64,000 nt of DNA from Methylophilaceae bacterium (GTDB taxonomy: Bacteria; Pseudomonadota; Gammaproteobacteria; Burkholderiales; Methylophilaceae). The stretch lies in the NCBI GenBank assembly GCA_026419515.1, contig JANZZG010000005.1:1-64000 (forward strand), read 5' to 3'. The notes under the pieces are model-generated. The model did no database searches. It was not told where the DNA came from and worked only from the letters and a program-made list of their open reading frames with translations. Positions 25,962-34,093 of the stretch are shown here, piece by piece. The position numbers and the translations under genes are program-made. The stretch's first letter is position 1. Each line of letters opens with the position of its first letter.

Positions 25962-26800
25962 TCGAGTTTTTGTTGGTGTTGTTGTTTCCGGTCGTCGTCG
26001 GCGTTTGGCTTGGCGTGCGCATCGTGCCGCAGGGCGAGGAATGGGTGGTAGAGCGTTTAGGGCGTTTGCATCGCGTGATGGAGCCGGGACTCAACGTCAT
26101 TTTCCCCTTCATTGATCAGGTGCGTTACAAAGTGACGACCCGGGACATCATTCTCGATATCCCGGAGCAGGAAGTCATCACCAAGGACAATGCCGTCATC
26201 CTGGCCAATGCAGTCGCCTTCATCAAGGTCAGCAATGTCGAGCGCGCGGTCTATGGCGTCGAAAATTTCAGGGAAGCCATGCGCAACATGGTACAGACCA
26301 GTCTGCGTTCCATCATCGGCGGCATGGAGCTCAACGCCGCGCTGTCCTCCCGCGAGCAGATCAAGGCCGCGCTCAAGAACGCGATCGCCGACGAGGCAGT
26401 GGACTGGGGGCTGACCGTGAAGTCGGTGGAAATCCAGGACATCAAGCCATCACCCAACATGCAGAAGGCGATGGAAATGCAGGCCTCGGCAGAACGCGAG
26501 CGGGTGGCACTGGTGACCAAATCCGAAGGCGAGAAGCAGGCCATCATCCTCAACGCCGAAGCGCGTCTGGAAGCGGCTCGGCGGGATGCCGAGGCGCAGG
26601 AGGTGGCGGCAAAAGCCAGCGCCGAGGCCATGCGCATCATTGGCGATGCGGTCAAGGACAGCAACAGTGCTGCTACTTTCCTGCTCGGTGATCGTTACAT
26701 CCAGGCTCTGCATCGCTTGTCGGCATCGGACAACAGCAAGCTGGTGGTAGTGCCGGGCGATCTGGTGGGGGCGGTGAAAGCGCTGATCGCCGGCAAGTAG
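25958..26800 (+). CDS. SPFH/stomatin-like membrane protein
   Basis: A 280-residue protein with an N-terminal membrane anchor (about 1-20), an SPFH/Band 7 domain (VPQGEEWVVERLGRLHRVMEP ... RNMVQTSLRSIIGGMELN) and a C-terminal alpha-helical region rich in Ala/Glu/Arg (EAEAR type) that forms coiled coils. It is close to the slipin/QmcA group. Translationally coupled to the NfeD gene (ATGA), forming the typical NfeD-stomatin pair. Confidence 0.92.
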   Translation: MIEFLLVLLFPVVVGVWLGVRIVPQGEEWVVERLGRLHRVMEPGLNVIFPFIDQVRYKVTTRDIILDIPEQEVITKDNAVILANAVAFIKVSNVERAVYGVENFREAMRNMVQTSLRSIIGGMELNAALSSREQIKAALKNAIADEAVDWGLTVKSVEIQDIKPSPNMQKAMEMQASAERERVALVTKSEGEKQAIILNAEARLEAARRDAEAQEVAAKASAEAMRIIGDAVKDSNSAATFLLGDRYIQALHRLSASDNSKLVVVPGDLVGAVKALIAGK

Positions 26801-26804
26801 GCAC

Positions 26805-27563
26805 TTACCGCCCGCTGCAGACCCTGCAGGCGGGGTCACGGCCCAACCGGATGCCGCGCCACTCCATCGCCAGCACGTCGAGCAGCAGCAGGCGTCCTTG
26901 CAGGCTGTCGCCGATGCCGAGCAACAATTTCATCGCCTCCGCTGCCTGCGTGGTGCCGATCATGCCCACCAGCGGCGCGAACACACCGAACTCGGCGCAG
27001 CGCATCTCGCCCACCCCATCCCCAGCGCCCGTGTCGGGAAACAGGCAGTGATAGCACGGACTGTCATCACGACGCAGATCGAATACCGTGACCTGGCCTT
27101 CGAAACCGATCGCCGCGCCTGATACCAGCGGCTTCTCGAGCGCGACGCAGACGCGGTTGAGCGTATAGCGCGTGCGGAAGTTGTCGCTGCAGTCGATGAC
27201 GACATCCGCCTCCCGCGCCAGCGCGGTGAACTCATCTTCGGAAGATTTGCGCGGGATGGGAACGACCGTGATTTCGGGGTTGATCGCCTGCAAAGCCCGT
27301 TGTGCCGAGATTGCTTTGTTGACGCCGATGGTCTGCGTGGTGTGGATGACCTGGCGCTGCAGGTTGGACATGTCCACGCTGTCATAGTCGCAGATGGTCA
27401 ACCGGCCGACGCCGCCGGCACCGAGATACAGCGCCACCGGCGAACCCAGCCCGCCGGCACCGACGATCAGCGCGTGCGATCGCCCCAGTTGCTCCTGGCC
27501 TTCATACGCAATTTGCGGCAGCAGGATATGGCGGCTGTAGCGGAGAAGCTGCTGGTCGTTCAT
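26805..27563 (-). CDS. moeB: MoeB/ThiF/HesA-family adenylyltransferase
   Basis: A 252-residue E1-like enzyme that adenylates the C-terminus of a small sulfur carrier (MoaD or ThiS). The nucleotide loop GAGGLGSPVALYL, the segment DYDSVDMSNLQRQ, the zinc pairs CYHC and CRVC near the C-terminus, and a Cys in the GEMRCAEFG loop are present. There is no rhodanese domain, as in E. coli MoeB. It lies four bases downstream of the prepilin gene on the same strand and could ride on the pilus transcript, although function suggests molybdopterin synthesis, which nasA also needs. Confidence 0.9.
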   Translation of the reverse strand: MNDQQLLRYSRHILLPQIAYEGQEQLGRSHALIVGAGGLGSPVALYLGAGGVGRLTICDYDSVDMSNLQRQVIHTTQTIGVNKAISAQRALQAINPEITVVPIPRKSSEDEFTALAREADVVIDCSDNFRTRYTLNRVCVALEKPLVSGAAIGFEGQVTVFDLRRDDSPCYHCLFPDTGAGDGVGEMRCAEFGVFAPLVGMIGTTQAAEAMKLLLGIGDSLQGRLLLLDVLAMEWRGIRLGRDPACRVCSGR

Positions 27564-27566
27564 GCG

Positions 27567-28400
27567 CTATGGCAACTGGCCGGCGGACACCAGTCGTCCA
27601 AATACCGTACTGTATGATGCCCAGTCCATCACGTCGTCGAATTCGCCATTGGGAGCCGTGTTGGCAGTTGGGGCATGGCTGACGAACACGCTGTCATTAT
27701 TGAGGTTGGCTGTTTCGTCGGCGCCGGGACTGCCAGTGGCCGTGTTTTTGCCAGTCGAATAGACGATGAACACCGCGCCATTCGTCAACCGGTTAGTGGC
27801 TGGACCACAGTCGGCGGCCGTGATGCCGCTGGCGGAAGCACAAACGAAAAGCAAATTCTGGGTCGCGATCCAACTCATGCCAGCACCGCCGCTGGCGTTT
27901 TTCATCCCTGCAGATTTGGTGAACACATAAGTTGCATAGGCATCATCGGACAAATTGGCCACGGCATAACGGATAGGGTTGTCCCAGCCGTCCAGGATGT
28001 AGCCGCTGCTGTTGGCAGGGGTGAGCCCCAAGGTAACGCCCGGCAGAAAACCGTTGAAGAAACCGGCGCAGATGCCGTTGACCGGATTGCCCGCGCTGGG
28101 GCTGGTGGCAAAAGCCTCCACGGCGGTCACGCCGGGGGAGGGGGCGGCCGCCGGGCATGGAAAGCGACCGTGGGCCATGGCATAGCCGAGCAGGGCCTCG
28201 CGTGCGTTCTCAAGCCGGGCACGCGTCTCGAGCAGGCGCTTCTGATCCAGCTGGGCCGATAGAGGTACCAGGACTGCTCCCAGCAACAAGCCGAGGATGA
28301 CCAACACCACGGCCATTTCGACCAAGCTGAAGCCTTGGTATTTGCGCTGCGGAAACAATGGCAGTTCCACTTCACGGAGCGACGATGAAGACTTGGTCAT
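27567..28400 (-). CDS. Class III prepilin, MSHA-like minor pilin
   Basis: A 277-residue protein with a prepilin leader. The sequence QG|FSLVEMAVVLVILGLLLGA gives cleavage after G23, F24 as the methylated residue and E28 at position +5, then one hydrophobic helix. The head domain has ARLENAREALLGYAMAHGRF with FPCPAA, then DGWDNPIRYAVAN and GAVFIVYSTGKN. The ATG at 28400 overlaps the previous gene by 29 bases; starts upstream of it would lie inside that gene. It is the last pilus gene of the operon and the only one with a textbook prepilin signal. It may be the structural subunit or a minor pilin. Confidence 0.82.
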   Translation of the reverse strand: MTKSSSSLREVELPLFPQRKYQGFSLVEMAVVLVILGLLLGAVLVPLSAQLDQKRLLETRARLENAREALLGYAMAHGRFPCPAAAPSPGVTAVEAFATSPSAGNPVNGICAGFFNGFLPGVTLGLTPANSSGYILDGWDNPIRYAVANLSDDAYATYVFTKSAGMKNASGGAGMSWIATQNLLFVCASASGITAADCGPATNRLTNGAVFIVYSTGKNTATGSPGADETANLNNDSVFVSHAPTANTAPNGEFDDVMDWASYSTVFGRLVSAGQLP

Positions 28401-30102
28401 TATACTGTCTTGTTCTAGGGGTATTGGGCGCGTCAAAGACGAGATCGGCGTTTGTATTTTCCAGGCTGTCCAGATAATCGTTGAGTGCGCAAGAGGGCCG
28501 GACCTGTGCGCTGCCTTTGGCAACCACAAACGGTGAACTGGTAATCGGTTTACCCGTGCCGACCAACAACGCTTGGATGCCGGACCTGTTGCCGACGGTC
28601 ATGGTCGGGGAAGAGCGGGATAGTCGGTAGTAGAAAAAATCCTGCCATTTGTTGGCAGAAAACCATGCGGGTAGGCTACTCAGGGGCGGATCGCTGCACG
28701 CGGATGTGGTGAATGAACCCGTGGTAGAACAGGTCACGGTGGTGCTGCCACACCCGCCCGCTAGGCTGCATCCTCCACTGGCACTGTCCACGTTCATGCC
28801 GGAAAAAGTGTAGGTTCCAGTGGTATTGGCTTCGCAAGTCACCCCATCATCACGGCATCGGAACCAGCGCGACCCCGTGGTGTTCTGGCAAAAGCCGGGA
28901 CCCGTGCATAGGCAGGTTTGCGTAGTGGGCCGGGTGCACAGATTCGGGTTGCCCGGCGTCAATACGCCAGCGGTCACGGCCGAGGCAGGAATCGTCGTCG
29001 GGGGCACGGCCCAGGTCGAGGCGCCGCTTCTGGTGTAGGCGACGTTCCCGATGGCCCCGAAACTACAGGTACAGCTGAAAGCCGCGCCAACCGTACAATT
29101 ACACGTCGTGCCTGCGGCACTGGGGCCAATTGGCAGCATTCCTTCCAGAGTGTTATCTTTGCACACATAGCCACTGCTGGTGCCCAGTGGTGCCGCGTAG
29201 GGAAAACGGCCTTGTGCCGAAAAATACGCTTTCAAGACGGTTTTGGCATCACCAGCGACCCGTTTCGTCACTTCTGCCATCAGTTCGTCGATGGTGATGT
29301 AGACCAGCTTGTCATTGAACTCATAGGGTTGCTCATAGAGGGCATCGTCACTGCGGATAGCTTTGTCATCTTCTCCCATGACGAAATCTTCGTCTGGCAT
29401 GGCGTATGTCCTGTTGGAATAGGTGACCGCGCCAATACGGAAGCGGTCAAGGTACTCCGCAGGACCGGCGATTCCACTGCTCCGATTTTGGCTGGGCAAA
29501 GGCGGGCCAGGGGCGATGATGACTGCAGCGACACGGTCGGAGACGACGTTCCCCTTTTTATCGAGTACTTGCATCCATGGATAGGTGGGGTTATCGATGA
29601 TCCCAGGGTTGATGATAGGATCGCTGACGGGTGAGTAGCTATGAACCAGATTCCTGGATACCGCATACCAAAGCGGTTCATCGCTACCGTCGCGGAATTC
29701 CTTGCCCAGACCAGGAAGCAGTACACCACAGTCAGCATAGTCTCCCGCTTTCCAAGGCAGGCGCCCGATCAGATGTGAGTAGTTGGTCGGTCCCCCGGGG
29801 CAGTCGCTTTGTCCATCGTAATTGCCGTCTGCGCTACGGTCTGGAAAAGGCATCAGGCCGGGCCACATGGGGTGGTTCACGGACCAGCCGATCAAGGCGG
29901 TCTTGGCTTGTTCTAGCGCATTGAAGGTTTTTTCGTCCCGGTCGATTTTTGATGCGAAATCGTTCGAAGCATGCAGGAGAAGCGCGGTGGCCGCCAGCCC
30001 CAGTAAAAATGCCAGGATGATCAACATCACTCCTCGTTGGCGCAGTGTGGTGCTGCCGGACTGAACGTGGCGTGTCGGCACAGACATCTCGGACGGCTTC
30101 AA
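28372..30102 (-). CDS. Large cysteine-rich pilin-like protein with duplicated head module
   Basis: A 576-residue protein of unclear family in the pilus operon. The N-terminus (about 21-44; RQRGVMLIILAFLLGLAATA) looks like the hydrophobic helix of PilX/MshP-type proteins but lacks the usual Glu+5 and clear cleavage residue. A module with ALEQAKTALIGW and MPFPD (61-88), LWYAVSRN (144-151) and VAAVIIAPG (191-199) is repeated as AKTVLKAYFSAQGRFPYAAP (286-305), FFYYRLSR (489-496) and GIQALLVGTGKP (508-519). The second copy contains an insert with 15 cysteines between residues 314 and 469. The C-terminus (NDQVFIVAP) matches NDSVFVSHAP of the adjacent prepilin. Start overlaps the upstream stop (ATGA). 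Confidence 0.72.
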   Translation of the reverse strand: MKPSEMSVPTRHVQSGSTTLRQRGVMLIILAFLLGLAATALLLHASNDFASKIDRDEKTFNALEQAKTALIGWSVNHPMWPGLMPFPDRSADGNYDGQSDCPGGPTNYSHLIGRLPWKAGDYADCGVLLPGLGKEFRDGSDEPLWYAVSRNLVHSYSPVSDPIINPGIIDNPTYPWMQVLDKKGNVVSDRVAAVIIAPGPPLPSQNRSSGIAGPAEYLDRFRIGAVTYSNRTYAMPDEDFVMGEDDKAIRSDDALYEQPYEFNDKLVYITIDELMAEVTKRVAGDAKTVLKAYFSAQGRFPYAAPLGTSSGYVCKDNTLEGMLPIGPSAAGTTCNCTVGAAFSCTCSFGAIGNVAYTRSGASTWAVPPTTIPASAVTAGVLTPGNPNLCTRPTTQTCLCTGPGFCQNTTGSRWFRCRDDGVTCEANTTGTYTFSGMNVDSASGGCSLAGGCGSTTVTCSTTGSFTTSACSDPPLSSLPAWFSANKWQDFFYYRLSRSSPTMTVGNRSGIQALLVGTGKPITSSPFVVAKGSAQVRPSCALNDYLDSLENTNADLVFDAPNTPRTRQYNDQVFIVAP

Positions 30103-30662
30103 CGGGTAGGTGCAGGTGACGCAGCTGCGGTTGCTGCGGTGGGGGAGCCTGCTCCAGTTTTGTCATCTTTGACCAGCCTGTTGGGATCGGGAAGGCCTTC
30201 CGTATGCCGGGCCGGTAAATCTCTTGGGCTATCGGCCAGAATATGGCTCACCGGGTCATAGCTTTGACCGGGCTTGAGCTTCACGGTCTGGCTGGCTGCT
30301 GGTAGTCGGATCTGCACCTGGGAAGTGTTGCCGTGGAGTCGACCGACCTCAAATGCTTGCTCGGCGGATTTTTCTCTGACTGGCTGGCCATTGACCCATA
30401 CCGTTCCTTTGCCATCATTGCGTTTGACATAGCCTTGCACGGTGATGACCGGCAGCAGCTCGGTAGGGGCGACTTCGGTCGTGTTTTCTTCTTCTACCGT
30501 GCTTGAATCGATTATTTTTTCCGGTGCTTTGTTGTTTTGGCGCACAATGTCGAGCGCCGCACGCTCGGCTGGCGTCAAGAAGAGGCGTCCTAGTGTGGCG
30601 TTTTCTGCCAGTACGGGAAAAGGCAGCAACAAAAAAGCGGTGATACGTAGTAAGTTTTTCAT
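30099..30662 (-). CDS. MshK/PilP-like pilus assembly lipo- or periplasmic protein
   Basis: A 187-residue exported protein: Sec signal (MKNLLRITAFLLLPFPVLA), a region with LTPAERAALDIVRQ, and a core VQGYVKRNDGKGTVWVNGQP resembling the GspC/MshK/PilP-type beta fold that contacts the secretin. The tail is Ala/Pro-rich. Both ends overlap neighbours by four bases (ATGA), so it is tightly coupled to the PilO-like and large pilin-like genes. The family assignment rests on a short motif and gene position. Confidence 0.62.
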   Translation of the reverse strand: MKNLLRITAFLLLPFPVLAENATLGRLFLTPAERAALDIVRQNNKAPEKIIDSSTVEEENTTEVAPTELLPVITVQGYVKRNDGKGTVWVNGQPVREKSAEQAFEVGRLHGNTSQVQIRLPAASQTVKLKPGQSYDPVSHILADSPRDLPARHTEGLPDPNRLVKDDKTGAGSPTAATAAASPAPTR

Positions 30663-31276
30663 GTCGGGCCTCCATGGCGAGGAGGTTCGGTAATGGTGAG
30701 CCAGTCAATCTCACAGGTCGCGTTCAGATTGGGCAGGAACTTTCCACGGCCTCCTCCAGGCAACCGCTCGATGATACAGTCGCGTACCATGAAAGGCGGG
30801 TTGTTTTGCTTGGGCAATTCGTGGAGCAAGGTGAACAGGTCGTTTTCATGCAACAGGGGAAAAGAGATTTTCATCACTGATCGATGCAGGCCGAAATTGC
30901 CGATCTCCAACGGGAAAGCGGGTTTGTAGTCTTCTTGTGCCGCAATGTCATAACTGATACCAAACAGTTTGTAGCGCAGGTTGATGTTACGCAGGTCATC
31001 GATCCAGTCCACGCGTTGTTCTTCCCCGACGAAGCCGCGGCGGATCAGTTGTTCGTATGCCGGTAGGTATTTGAGAATGTTGTCTCTTTCCTGGCCAGAA
31101 GACTGATAGCGCTGCTGAGCTTGCAAGAGTGCACTTTGCTGGACTTTGAGGAGTTGCTCTAGCCTGGTTTTGCGCGTTTCGGTGGTCGAATACAGCAACG
31201 TGGCCAGAATCAGTACTACACCCAAGGTAATGAGCGGGAGCTGGAGCTTGCGCAAATCATGAGCATTGAATGTCAT
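30659..31276 (-). CDS. PilO-like inner-membrane pilus assembly protein
   Basis: A 205-residue protein with one N-terminal membrane helix (about 12-30), a coiled coil (ETRKTRLEQLLKVQQSALLQ) and a ferredoxin-like periplasmic domain typical in layout of PilO/MshJ. Start and stop overlap flanking genes (ATGA both sides). It is expected to form the alignment complex with the PilM/PilN-like fusion and the MshK-like protein. Confidence 0.7.
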   Translation of the reverse strand: MTFNAHDLRKLQLPLITLGVVLILATLLYSTTETRKTRLEQLLKVQQSALLQAQQRYQSSGQERDNILKYLPAYEQLIRRGFVGEEQRVDWIDDLRNINLRYKLFGISYDIAAQEDYKPAFPLEIGNFGLHRSVMKISFPLLHENDLFTLLHELPKQNNPPFMVRDCIIERLPGGGRGKFLPNLNATCEIDWLTITEPPRHGGPT

Positions 31277-32847
31277 GAGGCATCTCCTGATTTGAGGACG
31301 AGCCGTAGCTTGAAATGGGCCGCCGGCATTTGCTGGGCTTGTTGATCCAGCGTGGTTCCCTGTAGCTTGACCAGAGAACTGGTATTGACCGGCTGTTGGA
31401 GGATGACGACTTGTTCGACCTGCGGATTCCGCCTGAGATTTTCGGCCAAGCGATTCACGCTTTCCAATGCGGCACGGTAATCTCCTTTGAAATCATTGAT
31501 TTCGCCATCGATGAAGCCTATTTCATAGAGACCGCTGGGTGATTGCGGCGGCAAAGAAGGAAGCGGCACATTGGCAGGATTGGACGAGCTCTCATCCATG
31601 GCTTGTGGATCTGTGCCATAGTGCCAACGCAGCCGGTTGATCCGAATTTCCCTCTGGGCGTCCAATACCGCGCTGGTGACCTGCATCAGGCGGAGTGGCG
31701 TGCGGTTCAACCCATCGATTTTCTGTGCCAGTTCGACGGCCAGCTTGAGATCGTTTCCTGAGACGGGAGTTTTGGGGAAATTCTGCGCCACCTCGTTATA
31801 GAGTGCTTCCTGACGATGCGTTTGTTCGGTCATCGTAGCAAGTTTGCGCCCCAGTTCTGCCGCCTGCATCAGGTTGAAGGTCGCAAGCACGATGGCACCC
31901 GTCACGCAAAGGGCACTGGCGAAATTGATGCCAATACGTAATTTGAACAGCTGGTAAGACCGCGTCTGCCTGGCGGATACCAAATTGCATGCTGGGCGCT
32001 GCCATGCCAGCATTTGCATGTGGATGAGATCTGGATAGTGTTGTAGCATTTCCTGTTTGAGTCCCAGATGGCGCGCCAGCGTTTCCGGGCCCAGAATGAG
32101 ACAACGGCTTCCATGGCTGCTTGCGAGACTGCTGGCAAGACGGGCATCTTCCGCTTCCAGAGCGAGAAAAACTACGTGCAACGGTGTTTCCCGCCCGATG
32201 ATGCGCAGGCTCTCCAGATACAGGCGGGTTTTTTCCATTTCACTGACATAAAACGTGCCGAGCTGGCGTGAATCTATTCCTGTTAGTGGGGTCAGTCGAC
32301 TCACGCGCAACTGCTGGCCAGAGAAGTAGGTCTGGCGCAAGCCGGCGCAGTGATGTGTCATCAGCAGTAGCTCGCTTTGTTTCAGCTTAAGTTTCTTGAC
32401 CAACAGTTGGCTGATCACGGGGAGCAGATAGACGCCTGCAAGTGGCGCTTGGATGCCTTCGAGTAAGTTCATCCAGGGCGCGACGATATCCGGGTTGGTC
32501 AGTGCCATCATCAGGAAGCGATCATCGCGGCGCTTGTCGGCTTCGCGGCCGGCGTAAAGTGCCGCACGGTAATGGGTATTGCGATAAAGCTGGTTGAGTT
32601 TGCGCTCCACCATTTCCTGCCGGGCACTGCCAATGGTATGTGGCAACGACTCTAGGCGGAAATCTGCCTCGACGGCATCGACGATGACATGCACTGGTGT
32701 GTTGGGATGACGCTGTAAAAACTGGCGAAACTCACCATGTCCAGATGGTGAATTGGGAAAGAGGCTACACGCAACCAGCCGCCCCATCCGCCATAGGCCC
32801 ACGGTTGCTTGTAGAGGGGTAACGCACAGGATGATCTTGGAGAGCAT
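31273..32847 (-). CDS. Fused PilM/PilN-like (GspL/MshI-like) assembly platform protein
   Basis: A 524-residue protein. Residues 1-300 are cytoplasmic and resemble the actin-like PilM/GspL/MshI part (SKIILCVTPLQATVGLWRMG, then ARQEMVERKLNQLYRNTHYR and GTFYVSEMEKTRLYLESLRI). A membrane helix follows near 308-330 (FASALCVTGAIVLATFNLMQ), then a PilN-like periplasmic part with a helical segment and an end rich in beta strands. This joins in one chain what the type IV pilus system makes as PilM and PilN. No ribosome site is obvious at the ATG. It overlaps the PilO-like gene. Confidence 0.72.
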   Translation of the reverse strand: MLSKIILCVTPLQATVGLWRMGRLVACSLFPNSPSGHGEFRQFLQRHPNTPVHVIVDAVEADFRLESLPHTIGSARQEMVERKLNQLYRNTHYRAALYAGREADKRRDDRFLMMALTNPDIVAPWMNLLEGIQAPLAGVYLLPVISQLLVKKLKLKQSELLLMTHHCAGLRQTYFSGQQLRVSRLTPLTGIDSRQLGTFYVSEMEKTRLYLESLRIIGRETPLHVVFLALEAEDARLASSLASSHGSRCLILGPETLARHLGLKQEMLQHYPDLIHMQMLAWQRPACNLVSARQTRSYQLFKLRIGINFASALCVTGAIVLATFNLMQAAELGRKLATMTEQTHRQEALYNEVAQNFPKTPVSGNDLKLAVELAQKIDGLNRTPLRLMQVTSAVLDAQREIRINRLRWHYGTDPQAMDESSSNPANVPLPSLPPQSPSGLYEIGFIDGEINDFKGDYRAALESVNRLAENLRRNPQVEQVVILQQPVNTSSLVKLQGTTLDQQAQQMPAAHFKLRLVLKSGDAS

Positions 32848-32869
32848 GGAGTGTGGGTATCGGCTTAGC

Positions 32870-34075
32870 CTAAAAATTCATTTTGGAAAGCGTATCGTAC
32901 ACTGGCGAGAGTACGGAAAACATGATTATCGCCAATAACCCGCCCAAAATCACGGTGAGGGTAGGCTCCAGCATCTTCAGCATTTTCTCCACCGAATCCT
33001 TGACATCCCGGTCGTAGAAATAGCTGATGTTCAGTAACGCGGTATCCAACGCCCCGGTGCCTTCACCAACGCGTATCATGCGTACCACCAAGGGCGGGAA
33101 CAGCCCGAGGGTGTGAAACGTTTCGCTCATACTATCTCCTGCGTTGATCTGCTGGTAGGCCCGCTCGAGCCCATCGGCCACCACACGGTTGCCGACGATG
33201 TCCTGGCAGGTTTTGATGGCATCGAGAATGGGGATGCCGGTCTGGTACATCAGGGCGAAATAGCGAGCAAAGCGTGCCATGATGATTTTTTGCAGTACTG
33301 GCCCGATCATGGGCAGGTGCAGTTTCAGGTAATCGAAATGGTAACGTGCTTGGGGGTGGGTTTTGACGATGAAGCTCAAAATGAGGAACAGGAGCACGGG
33401 AACACCCAGAAAAACCCACCACCCATCGACCATGGCTTGGGAGACCGTGATGAGAAGCTGGGTCTGCAAAGGAATTGCTTGGCCCATGTTCTTGAAAAAG
33501 CCCACCATCTGCGGAACGAGATAAGTCATCAAGAACACCGTTGCACCGAGTACCACCACCAGCAAGAACATCGGGTATGCCAGCAAGCGTTTGGTTTGCG
33601 CCAAGAGTTCGTCCTGCCACTTCAGGGTCGAGGCGAGATGGTCCAACACTTCGGCCAGTTTACCCGTCTGCTCGCCAGCGCGCACCAGATTGACGAAAAC
33701 TTGGCTGAAGACCTTGGGGTGCTGCGCCATGGCCTGTGACAGCATGAGGCCCCCCTCCACAGCAGAAGCGAGCTGGCCAATGACTTCGCGGAAGCTTAGG
33801 TTGGCCGTACTGTCGCGCAGGTCGGCCAGGCTTTCCAGAATGGGGACTCCGGCGCGCGTCAGCTGTTCTAGTTGAAAGCAGAACATGATGAGGTCCTGCA
33901 AGCCGACCCCAGCATGGGTGAACAAAGGCATGCGTTTGCGTGCCTCTCGGTAAGTGATGAGGTCCAAGCCGATGCGTTTGAGGCGCAGCTCCAAATCGAC
34001 GTCATTGATGGCTTCCATTTCTCCCCGTGCGGGCTTGCCATTCTGGTCGACTGCCTTGTAGTGGAAGGTCGGCAT
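32870..34075 (-). CDS. mshG: Type II secretion F-domain inner-membrane platform (MshG/PilC)
   Basis: A 401-residue polytopic protein with two T2SS-F domains. The start PTFHYKAVDQNGKPARGEME is typical, the first domain covers about 65-190 (FCFQLEQLTRAGVPILESLA), membrane segments follow (MFLLVVVLGATVFLMTYLVP and FLGVPVLLFLILSFIV), and the second domain covers about 265-390 (RFARYFALMYQTGIPILDAI). It anchors the assembly ATPase at the membrane. It lies 18 bases after mshE. Confidence 0.92.
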   Translation of the reverse strand: MPTFHYKAVDQNGKPARGEMEAINDVDLELRLKRIGLDLITYREARKRMPLFTHAGVGLQDLIMFCFQLEQLTRAGVPILESLADLRDSTANLSFREVIGQLASAVEGGLMLSQAMAQHPKVFSQVFVNLVRAGEQTGKLAEVLDHLASTLKWQDELLAQTKRLLAYPMFLLVVVLGATVFLMTYLVPQMVGFFKNMGQAIPLQTQLLITVSQAMVDGWWVFLGVPVLLFLILSFIVKTHPQARYHFDYLKLHLPMIGPVLQKIIMARFARYFALMYQTGIPILDAIKTCQDIVGNRVVADGLERAYQQINAGDSMSETFHTLGLFPPLVVRMIRVGEGTGALDTALLNISYFYDRDVKDSVEKMLKMLEPTLTVILGGLLAIIMFSVLSPVYDTLSKMNF

Positions 34076-34093
34076 GCCCGTCGGCGTCGAAAC

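Noticed and set aside
26811-26834. Strong hairpin CCCGCTGCAG / CTGCA-GCGGG near the convergent ends of the stomatin-like gene and moeB
   Set aside because: It lies in the codons of the moeB zinc cysteines and no T-run follows on either strand, so it is not called as a terminator.
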